DNA of 64,000 nt. Origin: Rhodanobacter sp. Root480. Its GTDB lineage: Bacteria; Pseudomonadota; Gammaproteobacteria; Xanthomonadales; Rhodanobacteraceae. The position numbers and the translations under genes are program-made. Positions within the stretch are counted from its first letter, which is position 1. Every line of letters starts with the position of its first letter. The notes under the pieces were generated by a model. The model ran no database searches. It was given only the letters and a program-made list of their open reading frames with translations, and was not told the origin of the DNA. The DNA is taken from contig NZ_LMEX01000001.1 of NCBI RefSeq assembly GCF_001426645.1, forward strand, positions 2,274-66,273, in the 5' to 3' direction. Positions 17,894-29,266 of this stretch are shown one piece after another.

Positions 17894-17925
17894 AAAAAAA
17901 CCGCATGCGTCCGGGACGCATGCGG
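17894..17925 (-). terminator. Rho-independent terminator of the H-NS gene
   Basis: On the minus strand an 11-bp stem (CCGCATGCGTC / GACGCATGCGG) is followed by seven T residues (the A run at 17894-17900 on the plus strand). It is about 70 bp downstream of the H-NS stop codon. Confidence 0.85.
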
Positions 17926-17996
17926 GTTTGATACTTTCAACCGCGGCACGAGGGCATTGTTCGCTACATGCCTGCCGCGCAAGCGCCAGAAACGAA

Positions 17997-18317
17997 TCAG
18001 ATCGCCAGATCCTTTTCCTTCTTGCCCGCCTTCAAGGCATCGTTGTACCAGCGCGGGCGCTTGCCGCGGCCGGACCAGGTCTGGGCCGGGTCGGCGGGGT
18101 TGCGGTATTTCGGTGCCACCGGACCGGTGCGACGGGACTTTCCGCGGCTCTGGCCGAAAATGTCCTCGAAGCTGTAACCCTCGGCCTTGATCAGCGCGTG
18201 GACTTTCTCGCGCAGCTTGACCACCTTTTCCTTGCGCAGCTCCGTCTGGCGCGTTTGTGCCTTGCTGATCAGTTCGTTGAGCTGGTTATGGTTGAGGTTC
18301 TTGATATCGACGGCCAT
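17997..18317 (-). CDS. H-NS family nucleoid-associated protein
   Basis: The 106-residue protein has an N-terminal coiled-coil oligomerisation region (residues 1-50, rich in Leu, Glu and Lys) and a C-terminal DNA-binding domain. The latter holds PKYRNPADPAQTWSGRGKRP followed by WYNDALKAGK, the AT-rich minor-groove binding motif of the beta/gammaproteobacterial H-NS subfamily. It silences AT-rich, often foreign, DNA. It is monocistronic with its own terminator. The upstream region (18318-18598) is relatively AT-rich, as for many hns promoters; I find no other gene there. Confidence 0.92.
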   Translation of the reverse strand: MAVDIKNLNHNQLNELISKAQTRQTELRKEKVVKLREKVHALIKAEGYSFEDIFGQSRGKSRRTGPVAPKYRNPADPAQTWSGRGKRPRWYNDALKAGKKEKDLAI

Positions 18318-18533
18318 GGGGAACTCCGGGAGTGGTTATCAGTAATGTGGAATTGGCTGCAACGGGGTGGAACAAACGAAGTGCCACTGCATGATTCTCC
18401 ACGAAAAGAAAATTGAATGCAAAGCAGGCGCCCATTAGCTGCACGCGTCCCCCGTGACGATTAACTCGATCACATCGGTTTCACGTGGTCCGGGGGGAGC
18501 CGTAATGCATTGCCGTGTAGTTAATTTGCGGCC

Positions 18534-18554
18534 GCCGCCCGATAACGGGGCGGC
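18534..18554 (-). terminator. Possible terminator after proS
   Basis: A 7-bp GC stem (GCCGCCC, loop GATAACG, GGGCGGC) sits 45 bp downstream of the proS stop on the minus strand. The T content after it (CGCAAATTAAC) is weak. Confidence 0.35.
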
Positions 18555-18598
18555 ATTCGTGTGCTGTCGTGACAGGTACTTTGTACCCGCTGCGCGAA

Positions 18599-20296
18599 TC
18601 AGCCAAGCAGGTCGAATAGCTGTTCCTGGGTAATGGCCCGGCTCTCGGTTTCGGTACGCCCGCGATATTCAAGCGTGCCCGCGGTGAGGCCGCGGTCGCT
18701 GATCACCACCCGGTGCGGAATGCCGATCAATTCCATGTCGGCGAACATGCCGCCGGGACGCAGGCCGCGGTCATCCAGCACGGTTTCGATGCCGCGTGCA
18801 TTGAGTGCTTCATAGAGCGCCTGCGCCGCTTCGCTTACCGCCGGCAGGTGCTTCGGGTTGATTACGCAAACCGCGACACGCCATGGCGCCATCGCTTCGG
18901 GCCACACGATGCCGGCGTCGTCGTGGCGCTGCTCGATGGCCGCCGCCACGATGCGGCTCACGCCAATGCCGTAGCAGCCCATGGTCATTACCTGCGTCTT
19001 GCCCTGGTCATTCAGCACCACGGCGTCGAGTGCTTCGGCGTATTTCGTGCCGAGCTGGAATACGTGGCCTACTTCGATACCCCGCGCAATATGCAGGATG
19101 CCTTCGCCATCGGGTGAACGATCGCCCTCGACCACATTGCGGATATCGGCGATGCGGGTGATGCGCGCATCACGCTCCCAGTTGGCGCCCGTGTAATGGG
19201 TGCCGTCGGCATTGCCGCCGCAAACGAAATCGGCGAGCACGGCGGCGTCGCGGTCGACAATGACCGGAATCGAATCAGGCAGTTTCACCGGCCCGATGAA
19301 GCCCGGGCGGGTTCCGACGGCGGCGAGAATTTCTTCCTCGCTCGCCAGTATCGATTCGCCACCCAGCTTGTCGAGCTTCGCCGCCTTGACCTCGTTGACC
19401 TGGTGGTCGCCACGCAGGCACAACGCGACGAGCCCGTCGCGTCCGCGCAGCAGCAGGGTTTTCACGCAACGCTCGGGTGAGACGCCGAGGAACGCAGCGA
19501 CGTCCTCGATGGTTTTCTGGGTGGGCGTAGCCACTTGCTGCAACGCCGTCGTGGCGGCCGGGCGCTCACTGGTGGGCGCCAGCGCTTCTGCTTTCTCGAT
19601 ATTGGCCGCGTAATCGGAACCGTCGGAAAACGCGATGGCGTCCTCACCCGAATCGGCCAGCACCTGGAACTCGTGGCTGGCATTGCCGCCAATCGCACCG
19701 GTATCCGCCTGCACCGCGCGGAAACTCAGCCCGAGCCTGGTGAAAATGCGGGTGTATGCCTGATACATCACCGCATAGGTGGCGGCCAGCGATTCCTGCG
19801 TGAGGTGGAAGGAATAAGCGTCCTTCATCAGGAATTCGCGCGCGCGCATTACACCGAAGCGCGGGCGGATCTCGTCGCGGAACTTCGTCTGGATCTGGTA
19901 GAAATTGACCGGCAGCTGCTTGTAGCTTTTCAGCTCGTTGCGGGCAAAGTCGGTAATGACTTCCTCATGCGTGGGGCCGTAGCAGAACTCCTGCTGCTTG
20001 CGATCCTTGATTTTCAGCAGCTGTCCGCCGAATTTCTCCCAGCGGCCGGTTTCTTCCCAGAGTTCACGCGGCTGCACCGACGGCATCAGCAGCTCGATCG
20101 CGCCGGCGCGGTTCATTTCCTCGCGCACCACGTTTTCGACCTTGCGCAACACGCGCAGCCCCAGCGGCGACCAGGTGTACAGGCCGGAGGCCAGCCGCCG
20201 GATCATGCCGGCGCGAAGCATCAGCTTGTGGCTGGCGATTTCGGCGTCGGCAGGGATTTCCTTGACGGTGGCCAGGTGGAATTGGCTGAGGCGCAT
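18599..20296 (-). CDS. proS: Prolyl-tRNA synthetase
   Basis: The 565-residue class II enzyme charges tRNA-Pro in translation. Motifs are clear: [20 protein letters not shown] (motif 1 region), [20 protein letters not shown] (motif 2) and [18 protein letters not shown] (motif 3). A long insertion between motifs 2 and 3 (about 225-410, containing [20 protein letters not shown]) is the editing domain that clears Ala-tRNA-Pro. The anticodon-binding domain is at the C-terminus. Full bacterial length. Confidence 0.97.
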   Translation of the reverse strand: MRLSQFHLATVKEIPADAEIASHKLMLRAGMIRRLASGLYTWSPLGLRVLRKVENVVREEMNRAGAIELLMPSVQPRELWEETGRWEKFGGQLLKIKDRKQQEFCYGPTHEEVITDFARNELKSYKQLPVNFYQIQTKFRDEIRPRFGVMRAREFLMKDAYSFHLTQESLAATYAVMYQAYTRIFTRLGLSFRAVQADTGAIGGNASHEFQVLADSGEDAIAFSDGSDYAANIEKAEALAPTSERPAATTALQQVATPTQKTIEDVAAFLGVSPERCVKTLLLRGRDGLVALCLRGDHQVNEVKAAKLDKLGGESILASEEEILAAVGTRPGFIGPVKLPDSIPVIVDRDAAVLADFVCGGNADGTHYTGANWERDARITRIADIRNVVEGDRSPDGEGILHIARGIEVGHVFQLGTKYAEALDAVVLNDQGKTQVMTMGCYGIGVSRIVAAAIEQRHDDAGIVWPEAMAPWRVAVCVINPKHLPAVSEAAQALYEALNARGIETVLDDRGLRPGGMFADMELIGIPHRVVISDRGLTAGTLEYRGRTETESRAITQEQLFDLLG

Positions 20297-20426
20297 GCGA
20301 GTGGATCCGGCGGAGGGGAAAGGCGCCGATTATAGCCGTCAGACCGCGCTGGAAGCCGCTATGCAGCGTGAATGCGGGTTTTCCGCCGGCGCGTTTGAAA
20401 GGCGCGCCGATGGGGGTGAACGTAAA

Positions 20427-20855
20427 TCAGTTGGCCTGGCAATATTGCTGATATTGCGCTTCGTCCGCCGCGATCTGCTGCTTGCGCTGGGTATCGTCCA
20501 GCGCCGTCGATTTTCCGGCCTGCTGCATCACCACCGGGCCGGTGCCCTTGAGCATCTTCAGATTGTTCTGCAGGGAGTCGCAAAGCGTCTTGCGGTTGGC
20601 GGGTGTGTCCGCGATCGGCTGGCTGGACGCCGGGGCGGGCTGTGCTTCGGTGGTAGCTGCCGGCGTTTGCGCCTGCGGGTCTTGCGCGGGCGCCGCGGCG
20701 GATTCGACCGTCTTTATCCTTTTGAAATCGACACCGGAGGCCGGTGCGGTCTGCGAGTAATGCACGGTGCCTTGGCTGTCGGTCCATTTGTAGACCTGCG
20801 CCACGGCCAGCGGCGTCAGCAGCATCAGCGCCACGGCGATCAACGAACGTTGCAT
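20427..20855 (-). CDS. DUF4124 domain protein, secreted
   Basis: The 142-residue protein begins with a signal peptide (MQRSLIAVALMLLTPLAVAQ), which sets the start. The following VYKWTDSQGTVHYSQTAP is the DUF4124 signature. Then come a low-complexity Ala/Pro/Thr/Gln linker and a helical C-terminal part with two cysteines (KTLCDSL and QQYCQAN). It is periplasmic or envelope-associated; the function is unknown. It lies upstream of proS on the same strand with a gap of about 130 bp. Confidence 0.8.
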   Translation of the reverse strand: MQRSLIAVALMLLTPLAVAQVYKWTDSQGTVHYSQTAPASGVDFKRIKTVESAAAPAQDPQAQTPAATTEAQPAPASSQPIADTPANRKTLCDSLQNNLKMLKGTGPVVMQQAGKSTALDDTQRKQQIAADEAQYQQYCQAN

Positions 20856-20959
20856 GGAGTGTCCCCTGGATGAGATACGCAGCCCGTCCTTGTTATCACT
20901 CCGGCGATCGGGACTCAAGCGATGGTTTACACTTCGCGCATCCTGTCACGGTTTGATTC

Positions 20960-21742
20960 ATGAGCGAGCAAATGCCAGTCCGCGCGCCGCGGCACCGGGG
21001 TATCTACCTGTTGCCCAACCTGTTCACCACCGGGGCAATGTTCGCCGGGTTCTACGCGATCATCGCCAGCATCAGCGGGTTCTATTCCGATGCGGCAGTG
21101 GCGGTGTTCTTCGCCGCTGTGCTCGATGGCATGGATGGCCGGGTGGCGAGAATGACCGGCACCCAGAGCGAATTCGGCGTGCAGTACGACTCGCTGTCCG
21201 ACTTGATCAGCTTCGGCCTGGCGCCTTCGCTGGTGCTGTACACGTGGTCGTTGTCCGCGCTGAAGGATTTCGGCCCGCTGTGGGGCAAGCTGGGCTGGGC
21301 CGCTGCCTTCATCTACGCCGCCTGCGCCGCCTTGCGGTTGGCGCGGTTCAATACCCAGGTCAGCGTGATCGACAAGCGCTATTTCCAGGGGCTGGCCAGC
21401 CCCGCTGCGGCCGGTGTCTGCATGTCATTCGTGTGGAGCATGGAGAAATTCGACGTGCCGGGTGCCGAGCTGTGCTTCGTGGTGCCGTTCATCGCCGTGA
21501 TTACCGGTTTGTTGATGGTGAGCCGGTTTCGCTATTACAGCTTCAAGTCGCTGCCGACCGGCGATCGCCAGCGGGTACCGTTCGGCTGGATGGTCGGTGC
21601 GGTGCTGTTGCTGGCGCTGCTGATTCTGGACACGCCGCGGGTATTGCTGGCGGGGTTCACGATTTACCTGTTGTCCGGCCCGGTAATGACGCTGTGGGGT
21701 TTGGCCGAGCACCGGCGGCGGGGACGCCGCGGCAACGCATGA
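20960..21742 (+). CDS. pssA: CDP-diacylglycerol-serine O-phosphatidyltransferase
   Basis: The 260-residue integral membrane enzyme makes phosphatidylserine, the precursor of phosphatidylethanolamine. The CDP-alcohol phosphotransferase motif is complete: Asp59-Gly60, Ala63-Arg64, Gly73, Asp77 and Asp81. Several transmembrane helices follow, ending in a basic tail (EHRRRGRRGNA). This is the type II (membrane) form, unlike the E. coli PLD-type PssA. It overlaps the next gene by ATGA. Confidence 0.94.
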   Translation: MSEQMPVRAPRHRGIYLLPNLFTTGAMFAGFYAIIASISGFYSDAAVAVFFAAVLDGMDGRVARMTGTQSEFGVQYDSLSDLISFGLAPSLVLYTWSLSALKDFGPLWGKLGWAAAFIYAACAALRLARFNTQVSVIDKRYFQGLASPAAAGVCMSFVWSMEKFDVPGAELCFVVPFIAVITGLLMVSRFRYYSFKSLPTGDRQRVPFGWMVGAVLLLALLILDTPRVLLAGFTIYLLSGPVMTLWGLAEHRRRGRRGNA

Positions 21743-22239
21743 ACGCGGCCGCGAGCCATGTCGACGCCGTCCATCGTGCGCGGGTGTTGCGCGCGCTGGG
21801 CATGGTGCCGTGGGTACGCCGCGCCGCGCCCACGCCGCTGGCTACGCAAGAAGACATCACGGCTGCGCCGCCGGTGCAGGGCGACGATGCGCCAGGTGCC
21901 TGCGTGGTGGTCTTGCCGGGCGGCTGCGCCACGCGCGAGCTCGACCTGCTGGGACGCACGTTCGGTGCCTGTGGTGCCTGGCTGGCGCGTGCCGCGCGGG
22001 TCAGCGTGAATGCAGCGGGCGAATTGGCGGAGGCACCGCCAGCGGCGCGCGCTTATCTGGTGTTCGGTGAAACCCAGGCCCACGCGTTGGGTCGGAGCCT
22101 GCCGGCCGAGGTGATGCAGCGCGCGCAGATCGTGCTGGTCGACGAGCCGTCGCAGGTGCTGTCGCACGCAGCCTCCAAGCGGCGCTTGTGGACCGCAGTG
22201 CGCACGCTGCACCGTGCGCTGGCTGGCGTCACGGGCTGA
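21739..22239 (+). CDS. Probable DNA polymerase III psi subunit (HolD-like)
   Basis: The 166-residue protein overlaps pssA at its start and runs to the start of rimI, the position of holD in E. coli (holD-rimI). The N-terminal stretch VLRALGMVPWVRRAA at 16-30 matches the E. coli psi N-terminus pattern LQQLGITQWSLRRP, the peptide that binds the clamp loader. Near the C-terminus HAASKRRLWTAVRTLHRAL resembles the psi segment NPTARAALWQQI. The middle is longer than in E. coli (137 aa) and Ala-rich. I infer a divergent psi that joins the clamp loader to chi and SSB. It would usually be called hypothetical. Confidence 0.6.
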   Translation: MNAAASHVDAVHRARVLRALGMVPWVRRAAPTPLATQEDITAAPPVQGDDAPGACVVVLPGGCATRELDLLGRTFGACGAWLARAARVSVNAAGELAEAPPAARAYLVFGETQAHALGRSLPAEVMQRAQIVLVDEPSQVLSHAASKRRLWTAVRTLHRALAGVTG

Positions 22240-22243
22240 CGTC

Positions 22244-22726
22244 GTGGTCGCGCTCGCTCATCCCTCGGCCCGGATGCGCACGATGACGGCGGACGATCTT
22301 GTCGCTGTTGGCGAGATCGAGCTGGCCTCGTATGAATTCCCCTGGTCGCCGGGCGTCTTTGCCGATTGCCTCAAGGCTGGCTATCCGTGCTGGGTGCTGG
22401 TCGTGGACGACGTCACTGCGGGCTACGGCATCCTTTCGATGGGCGCGGGCGAGGCGCATGTGCTGAACATCTGCATAAGCCCGCAACGGCGCGGCCAGGG
22501 CCTGGGCCGTTACCTGTTGCGCAGGCTGCTGGACAGCGCGCGCTGGAACGGCGCCGAGCGCGTGTTTCTGGAAGTGCGGCCGTCCAATGCCGATGCCCGG
22601 GCACTGTACGCGTCGATCGGGTTTCGCGAGATCGGTCGGCGGCCGCGCTACTACCCGGCACGTAACGGACGCGAAGAGGCGATCGTGATGGCGCTCGATC
22701 TGGCTGCAAGCCATATCGAGAAATAG
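22244..22726 (+). CDS. rimI: Ribosomal protein S18 alanine N-acetyltransferase
   Basis: This GNAT acetyltransferase modifies the N-terminus of ribosomal protein S18. The fold shows IELASYEFPWSPGVFADCL at the N-terminus, the acetyl-CoA site ISPQRRGQGLGRYLLRRLL at mid-protein, and SNADARALYASIGFREIGRR plus YYP near the end, all typical of RimI. The chosen GTG gives 160 residues; an in-frame GTG at 22214 overlaps the previous gene, and an ATG at 22274 is another option. Confidence 0.92.
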   Translation: MVALAHPSARMRTMTADDLVAVGEIELASYEFPWSPGVFADCLKAGYPCWVLVVDDVTAGYGILSMGAGEAHVLNICISPQRRGQGLGRYLLRRLLDSARWNGAERVFLEVRPSNADARALYASIGFREIGRRPRYYPARNGREEAIVMALDLAASHIEK

Positions 22727-22763
22727 GCGAGGGCGCTTCCGCTCCTGCTGCCTGGCGCGAAAA

Positions 22764-22804
22764 GCCCCTCTCCCCCAGCCCCTCCCCCGCAAGCGGGGGA
22801 GGGG
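22764..22804. repeat. GCCCCTCTCCCC-type palindromic intergenic repeat, copy 2; likely terminator
   Basis: It includes a perfect 12-bp palindrome, CCCCTCCCCCGC, AA, GCGGGGGAGGGG (22779-22804), preceded by GCCCCTCTCCCCCAG. It lies between the convergent rimI and valS genes. It belongs to the same family as the element at 17712-17752, in opposite orientation. Confidence 0.7.
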
Positions 22805-22807
22805 AGC

Positions 22808-25639
<2,832 letters not shown>

Positions 25640-25812
25640 GGGTGTGCTCGATGGCGCGGGCAGAGCCGGCGCTTGGATCAGTGGGGAAAACGATGATTGT
25701 ACGGGGCGGGAGCGAGGCTGCCAAAAGGCGACTCACTCAAAGCCGCCTTACACGCGCCAGGCGTGGTGAGCGGCGAGCCTGCGATGGGTTATCCCACGAT
25801 GCCAGTCAGGTC

Positions 25813-26163
25813 TTAAAGCAGTTCGATGCCGAACCGCCGCACCAGCAGCGCAAACAGCCAGAAGCACACCAGCGTGATCACCACGCACGACAGCAGCGTT
25901 GGCCAGAAACCGAGCCGTGGCAACAACACTGGAAACGCCAGGAACATCGGCAACGTCGGCACCACGTACCAGAAGGTGTACCAGGCGTGGTTCGCGATTT
26001 TCACCTGCGGCTGGCGCTCGACCTGCAACCAGATCAGCGCCAGCACGGTGACCAGTGGCAGCGCGGCGATCAGGCCGCCGAGGCGGTCGCTGCGTTTGGC
26101 GACTTCGGAGACGAGCACCACGACGGCGGCGGTGATCAGGTATTTGGTGACCAGCCACACCAT
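25813..26163 (-). CDS. DUF3147 family membrane protein
   Basis: The 116-residue protein has four hydrophobic helices and the DUF3147 pattern LITAAVVVLVSEVAKRSDRL, LIAALPLVTVLALIWL and HAWYTFWYVVPTLPMFL. The function of the family is unknown. It lies just downstream of hemE (21 bp) on the same strand and may be cotranscribed with it. Confidence 0.85.
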   Translation of the reverse strand: MVWLVTKYLITAAVVVLVSEVAKRSDRLGGLIAALPLVTVLALIWLQVERQPQVKIANHAWYTFWYVVPTLPMFLAFPVLLPRLGFWPTLLSCVVITLVCFWLFALLVRRFGIELL

Positions 26164-26184
26164 GGTGTGCTCCCTGGAAGATGT

Positions 26185-27252
26185 TCAGCGGCGCAGCGTG
26201 CGTCCGTAAGCGTGCACTTCATCGACCAGTACTTTGACGTGCTCGGGCTCGACCTCGGGCGTGATGCCGTGGCCCAGGTTGAACACATGGCCGGGATGGT
26301 TGCCGTAGCTGTCCATCACGGCGCGTACCTCGCGGCGGATCACCTCGGGGCTGGCGCGCATCACGGCCGGATCGAGGTTGCCTTGCAGCGCGACCTTGCC
26401 GGCTACGGCACGGCGTGCGTCGGCCAGGTCCATCGTCCAGTCGACGCCGAGCGCGGCGCAGCCGCTGTCGGCCATTTCCGCGAGATGCTGGCCGGCGCCC
26501 TTGGAAAACAGCGTCACGGGCAAGTCGCGCGAAGCCGGGTCGGCTTTCAATGCGGCCACGATCGAGGTCATGTAGCGCAGCGAAAATTCGCGGAACGGGG
26601 CCGGGCCGAGCAGGCCGCCCCAGGTGTCGAAAATCATCAACGCCTGCGCGCCCGCGTGAGCCTGCGCGATCAGGTAGGCGGCAACGGAGCGGGCCAGGGT
26701 GTTGAGCAGTTGGTGGGCGAGTTTCGGCTCGTTCCAGCACAGGCTCTTGAGCGTGGCGAAGTCCTTCGAGCCACGGCCTTCGACCATGTAGCAGGCCAGC
26801 GTCCACGGGCTGCCGGAGAAGCCGATCAGCGGCACGCGGCCGTGCAGCTCCTGCCGGATCAGCCGCACGGCGTCCATCACGTAGCGCAGTTCGCCGTCCA
26901 TGTCGGGCACCGCGAGTTTCGCGATATCGGCCGCCGTGCGCACGGGATGCGCGAACTGCGGGCCTTCCCCTTGCGCAAACGACAGGCCCAGGCCCATCGC
27001 GTCGGGAATGGTGAGGATGTCGGAGAACAGGATCGCCGCATCGAGATCGAACCGTTCCAGCGGCTGCAGCGTCACTTCGCAGGCGAATTCGGGGTTCTGC
27101 GCCAGCCCCATGAAGCTGCCGGCGCGTTCGCGGGTGGCGCGGTATTCGGGCAGGTAGCGGCCGGCCTGGCGCATCACCCAGATGGGCGTGGTGTCGGTGG
27201 CTTCGCGGCGCAGCGCGCGCAGGAAGCGGTCGTTTTTCAACGCGTCGGTCAT
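26185..27252 (-). CDS. hemE: Uroporphyrinogen decarboxylase
   Basis: This haem-pathway enzyme converts uroporphyrinogen III to coproporphyrinogen III. The 355 residues start with [30 protein letters not shown], whose [16 protein letters not shown] part is a HemE signature. The second signature is [17 protein letters not shown]. Aspartate and arginine active-site positions ([18 protein letters not shown]) are present. It starts one base after the stop of the upstream WGR gene, so they are probably an operon. Confidence 0.97.
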   Translation of the reverse strand: MTDALKNDRFLRALRREATDTTPIWVMRQAGRYLPEYRATRERAGSFMGLAQNPEFACEVTLQPLERFDLDAAILFSDILTIPDAMGLGLSFAQGEGPQFAHPVRTAADIAKLAVPDMDGELRYVMDAVRLIRQELHGRVPLIGFSGSPWTLACYMVEGRGSKDFATLKSLCWNEPKLAHQLLNTLARSVAAYLIAQAHAGAQALMIFDTWGGLLGPAPFREFSLRYMTSIVAALKADPASRDLPVTLFSKGAGQHLAEMADSGCAALGVDWTMDLADARRAVAGKVALQGNLDPAVMRASPEVIRREVRAVMDSYGNHPGHVFNLGHGITPEVEPEHVKVLVDEVHAYGRTLRR

Positions 27253-27253
27253 T

Positions 27254-27514
27254 TCAACGTCCGTAGGGGCCTTCCTGGCCTTGGCTGAACATCAGGCGGA
27301 AGCCGCGCTTGAGTTGCGCGTCGCGGGTTTTCTCGAAGGCGGCAATGGCCTCGTCGCGCTCCAGATATTGCTCGCGCTTGAGCGTGGCGCGGCCACCCTG
27401 CGTGCCGGATTCGCGGTACAGCGTCCAGCCGCCGAGCAGGTCCTGCTCCAGCGTGATCTGGACATAGCGTGGCGCGTCGGCGTTGACGGGCACGGTTTGC
27501 AGGTAGAGGCGCAT
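27254..27514 (-). CDS. Small WGR-domain protein
   Basis: The 86-residue protein is a lone WGR-like domain: [40 protein letters not shown] and [22 protein letters not shown] domains bind nucleic acid ends in PARP proteins and occur in bacterial MolR-like proteins. Here the W-G-R triplet reads as W-T-L-Y-R-E-S-G. It ends 1 bp before hemE. The function is unknown. Confidence 0.7.
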   Translation of the reverse strand: MRLYLQTVPVNADAPRYVQITLEQDLLGGWTLYRESGTQGGRATLKREQYLERDEAIAAFEKTRDAQLKRGFRLMFSQGQEGPYGR

Positions 27515-27587
27515 GGTTTCCAGAATGGAGCAAGGCGCGTTGCCGGACCGCGGAGTTTATCGCACTGCCGACCTGCCCGACGCCGCG

Positions 27588-28688
27588 CTAGGCCGGCATG
27601 GCCGCCTGCAGCACGGCCAGTACCTCGGTTTCATCCACGCCACCGACGATTTCGGCCTTGCCGATACCGCGCCACAGGATCAGGCGCAGCTGGCCGTTGG
27701 CGTTCTTCTTGTCCAGCCGCATCAGCTCCAGCAGGTGCTGCGGGTCCATGCCGGCGGGCACCGTCGTGGGCAACCCCAGTCGCTGCAGCAGGCGCTGCAG
27801 CCGTTCGCGGTCGACCGCCTCGCTCATGCCCAGCCGCTCGGACATCTTCGCGGCCAGCACCATGCCCACTGCCACGCCTTCGCCGTGCAGCAGGGTGGTG
27901 TAGTGGCCGGCGGTTTCCAGCGCATGGCCGAAGGTGTGGCCCCAGTTGAGCAAGGCGCGCTCGCCCTGTTCGGTTTCGTCGCGGGACACCACGCCGGCCT
28001 TGTAGCGCACCTTGCGGGCGATGGCTTCGATCACCAGCGCGGTGTCGTGGGCCATCAAGGCGTCGGCGTGTTCTTCCAGCCATTCGAAGAAAGGTACATC
28101 ACCGATCGCGGCGCCTTTCACCACTTCGGCCAGGCCGGCACTGTATTCGCGCTCGGGCAGGCTGGCCAGGGTGTCGATGTCGGCTACCACGGCGCGCGGC
28201 TGGTGGAAGGCACCGACGAGGTTCTTGCCCGCGGGCAGGTTGACGCCGGTCTTCCCGCCCACCGAGGAATCCACCATCGCCAGCAGCGTGGTCGGCATCT
28301 GGATGAAGTCGATGCCGCGCATCCAGCACGCGGCGCTGAAGCCGGCCAGGTCACCCACCACGCCGCCGCCCAGCGCGATCACGCAGGCATCGCGGGTGGC
28401 ACCCAGGTCGGCCAGTGCCTGCAGCGCGCGCTCCACGTTGGAAAACGATTTGTGCGATTCGCCGTCGTCCAGCAGGAACGATGACCAATCCAACCCCTCC
28501 AGCCCCTGCGTCACGCGCTGCAGGTACAACGGCGCGACGGTGGTGTTGCTGATCACCAACGCATGCCGGCCGCGCAGCATGGCGCGCCAGCGGTCGCGGT
28601 CGGCGAGCAGGTTGTGCCCGATCCAGACCGGGTAGCGGCGCTCGCCGAGGGCAACGTCAATCGTGGTGGTGGGGTGCGAATCGTTCAT
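27588..28688 (-). CDS. aroB: 3-dehydroquinate synthase
   Basis: This is the second shikimate-pathway enzyme, making dehydroquinate from DAHP with NAD and zinc. The 366 residues include the NAD site GGGVVGDLAGFSAACWMRGI and PTTLLAMVDSSVGGKTGVNL, both AroB signatures, and the metal ligand region LNWGHTFGHALET. The ATG overlaps the aroK stop (ATGA), which decides the start over upstream in-frame codons. aroK-aroB form the usual operon. Confidence 0.96.
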   Translation of the reverse strand: MNDSHPTTTIDVALGERRYPVWIGHNLLADRDRWRAMLRGRHALVISNTTVAPLYLQRVTQGLEGLDWSSFLLDDGESHKSFSNVERALQALADLGATRDACVIALGGGVVGDLAGFSAACWMRGIDFIQMPTTLLAMVDSSVGGKTGVNLPAGKNLVGAFHQPRAVVADIDTLASLPEREYSAGLAEVVKGAAIGDVPFFEWLEEHADALMAHDTALVIEAIARKVRYKAGVVSRDETEQGERALLNWGHTFGHALETAGHYTTLLHGEGVAVGMVLAAKMSERLGMSEAVDRERLQRLLQRLGLPTTVPAGMDPQHLLELMRLDKKNANGQLRLILWRGIGKAEIVGGVDETEVLAVLQAAMPA

Positions 28689-29239
28689 GCGGTTTGCGAT
28701 GGCCTGATGGGTTGGCGCTGCCAGTGGTGGTTGATCAGATCGATGCAGCGGTCGCCCGCCGTGGCGACGGTGGTGCTGCCGCCGGGGATGGCGAGGTCGG
28801 CCATCTGGCGATACAGCGGCTCGCGGATTTCCGCCATTGACTGCAGCCGTGCGCGGCGATCCGTGCCGGCCAGCAGTGGCCGATGGGTGTCGCGCTCCAG
28901 CCGTTCCAGTTGTTGCCCGATGCTGGCCTGCAGCCACACCACAAAGCCACGCGTGGCCAGCCTGTCGGCGTTTGCCGGGTCCAGCACGGCACCGGCGCCG
29001 GTGGCCAGCAAGATGTCGCCGCGGGCGGTGATGGCATCCAGCAGCAGGCCCTCGCGCTGGCGGAAACCCGCCTCGCCCTCGATCTCGAAGATGGTGGGGA
29101 TGTCCACGCCGGTCTGTCGCTCGATCTCCTGATCCAGGTCGATGAACGAGAGGCCATAATGACTGGCCAGCCGCCGCCCGACGGAGGTTTTTCCCGCGCC
29201 GGTGGGGCCGATGAGAAAGAGGCTGGACGACGGATTCAT
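28685..29239 (-). CDS. aroK: Shikimate kinase
   Basis: The 184-residue kinase phosphorylates shikimate. The P-loop is GPTGAGKTSVG at about 11-21, with FIDLDQEIERQTG and IFEIEGEAGFRQRE for shikimate binding, and ATGAGAVLDP as the Walker B-like segment, which departs slightly from the usual ATGGG. The lid segment is RPLLAG. It is upstream of aroB with ATGA coupling and divergent from the SDR gene 27 bp away. Confidence 0.95.
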   Translation of the reverse strand: MNPSSSLFLIGPTGAGKTSVGRRLASHYGLSFIDLDQEIERQTGVDIPTIFEIEGEAGFRQREGLLLDAITARGDILLATGAGAVLDPANADRLATRGFVVWLQASIGQQLERLERDTHRPLLAGTDRRARLQSMAEIREPLYRQMADLAIPGGSTTVATAGDRCIDLINHHWQRQPIRPSQTA

Positions 29240-29266
29240 CCGTGAACTTTAGCAGCAGAAGCTGAT

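Noticed and set aside
17650-17996. Small open frames between sufT and the H-NS gene
   Set aside because: They are made of palindromic repeat and terminator sequence with low complexity, and no ribosome sites or family resemblance.
20854-21738. Long N-terminal extension of the HolD-like frame (461 codons)
   Set aside because: It overlaps all of pssA in another frame and lacks psi-like sequence; the ATG at 21739 overlapping the pssA stop is the natural start.
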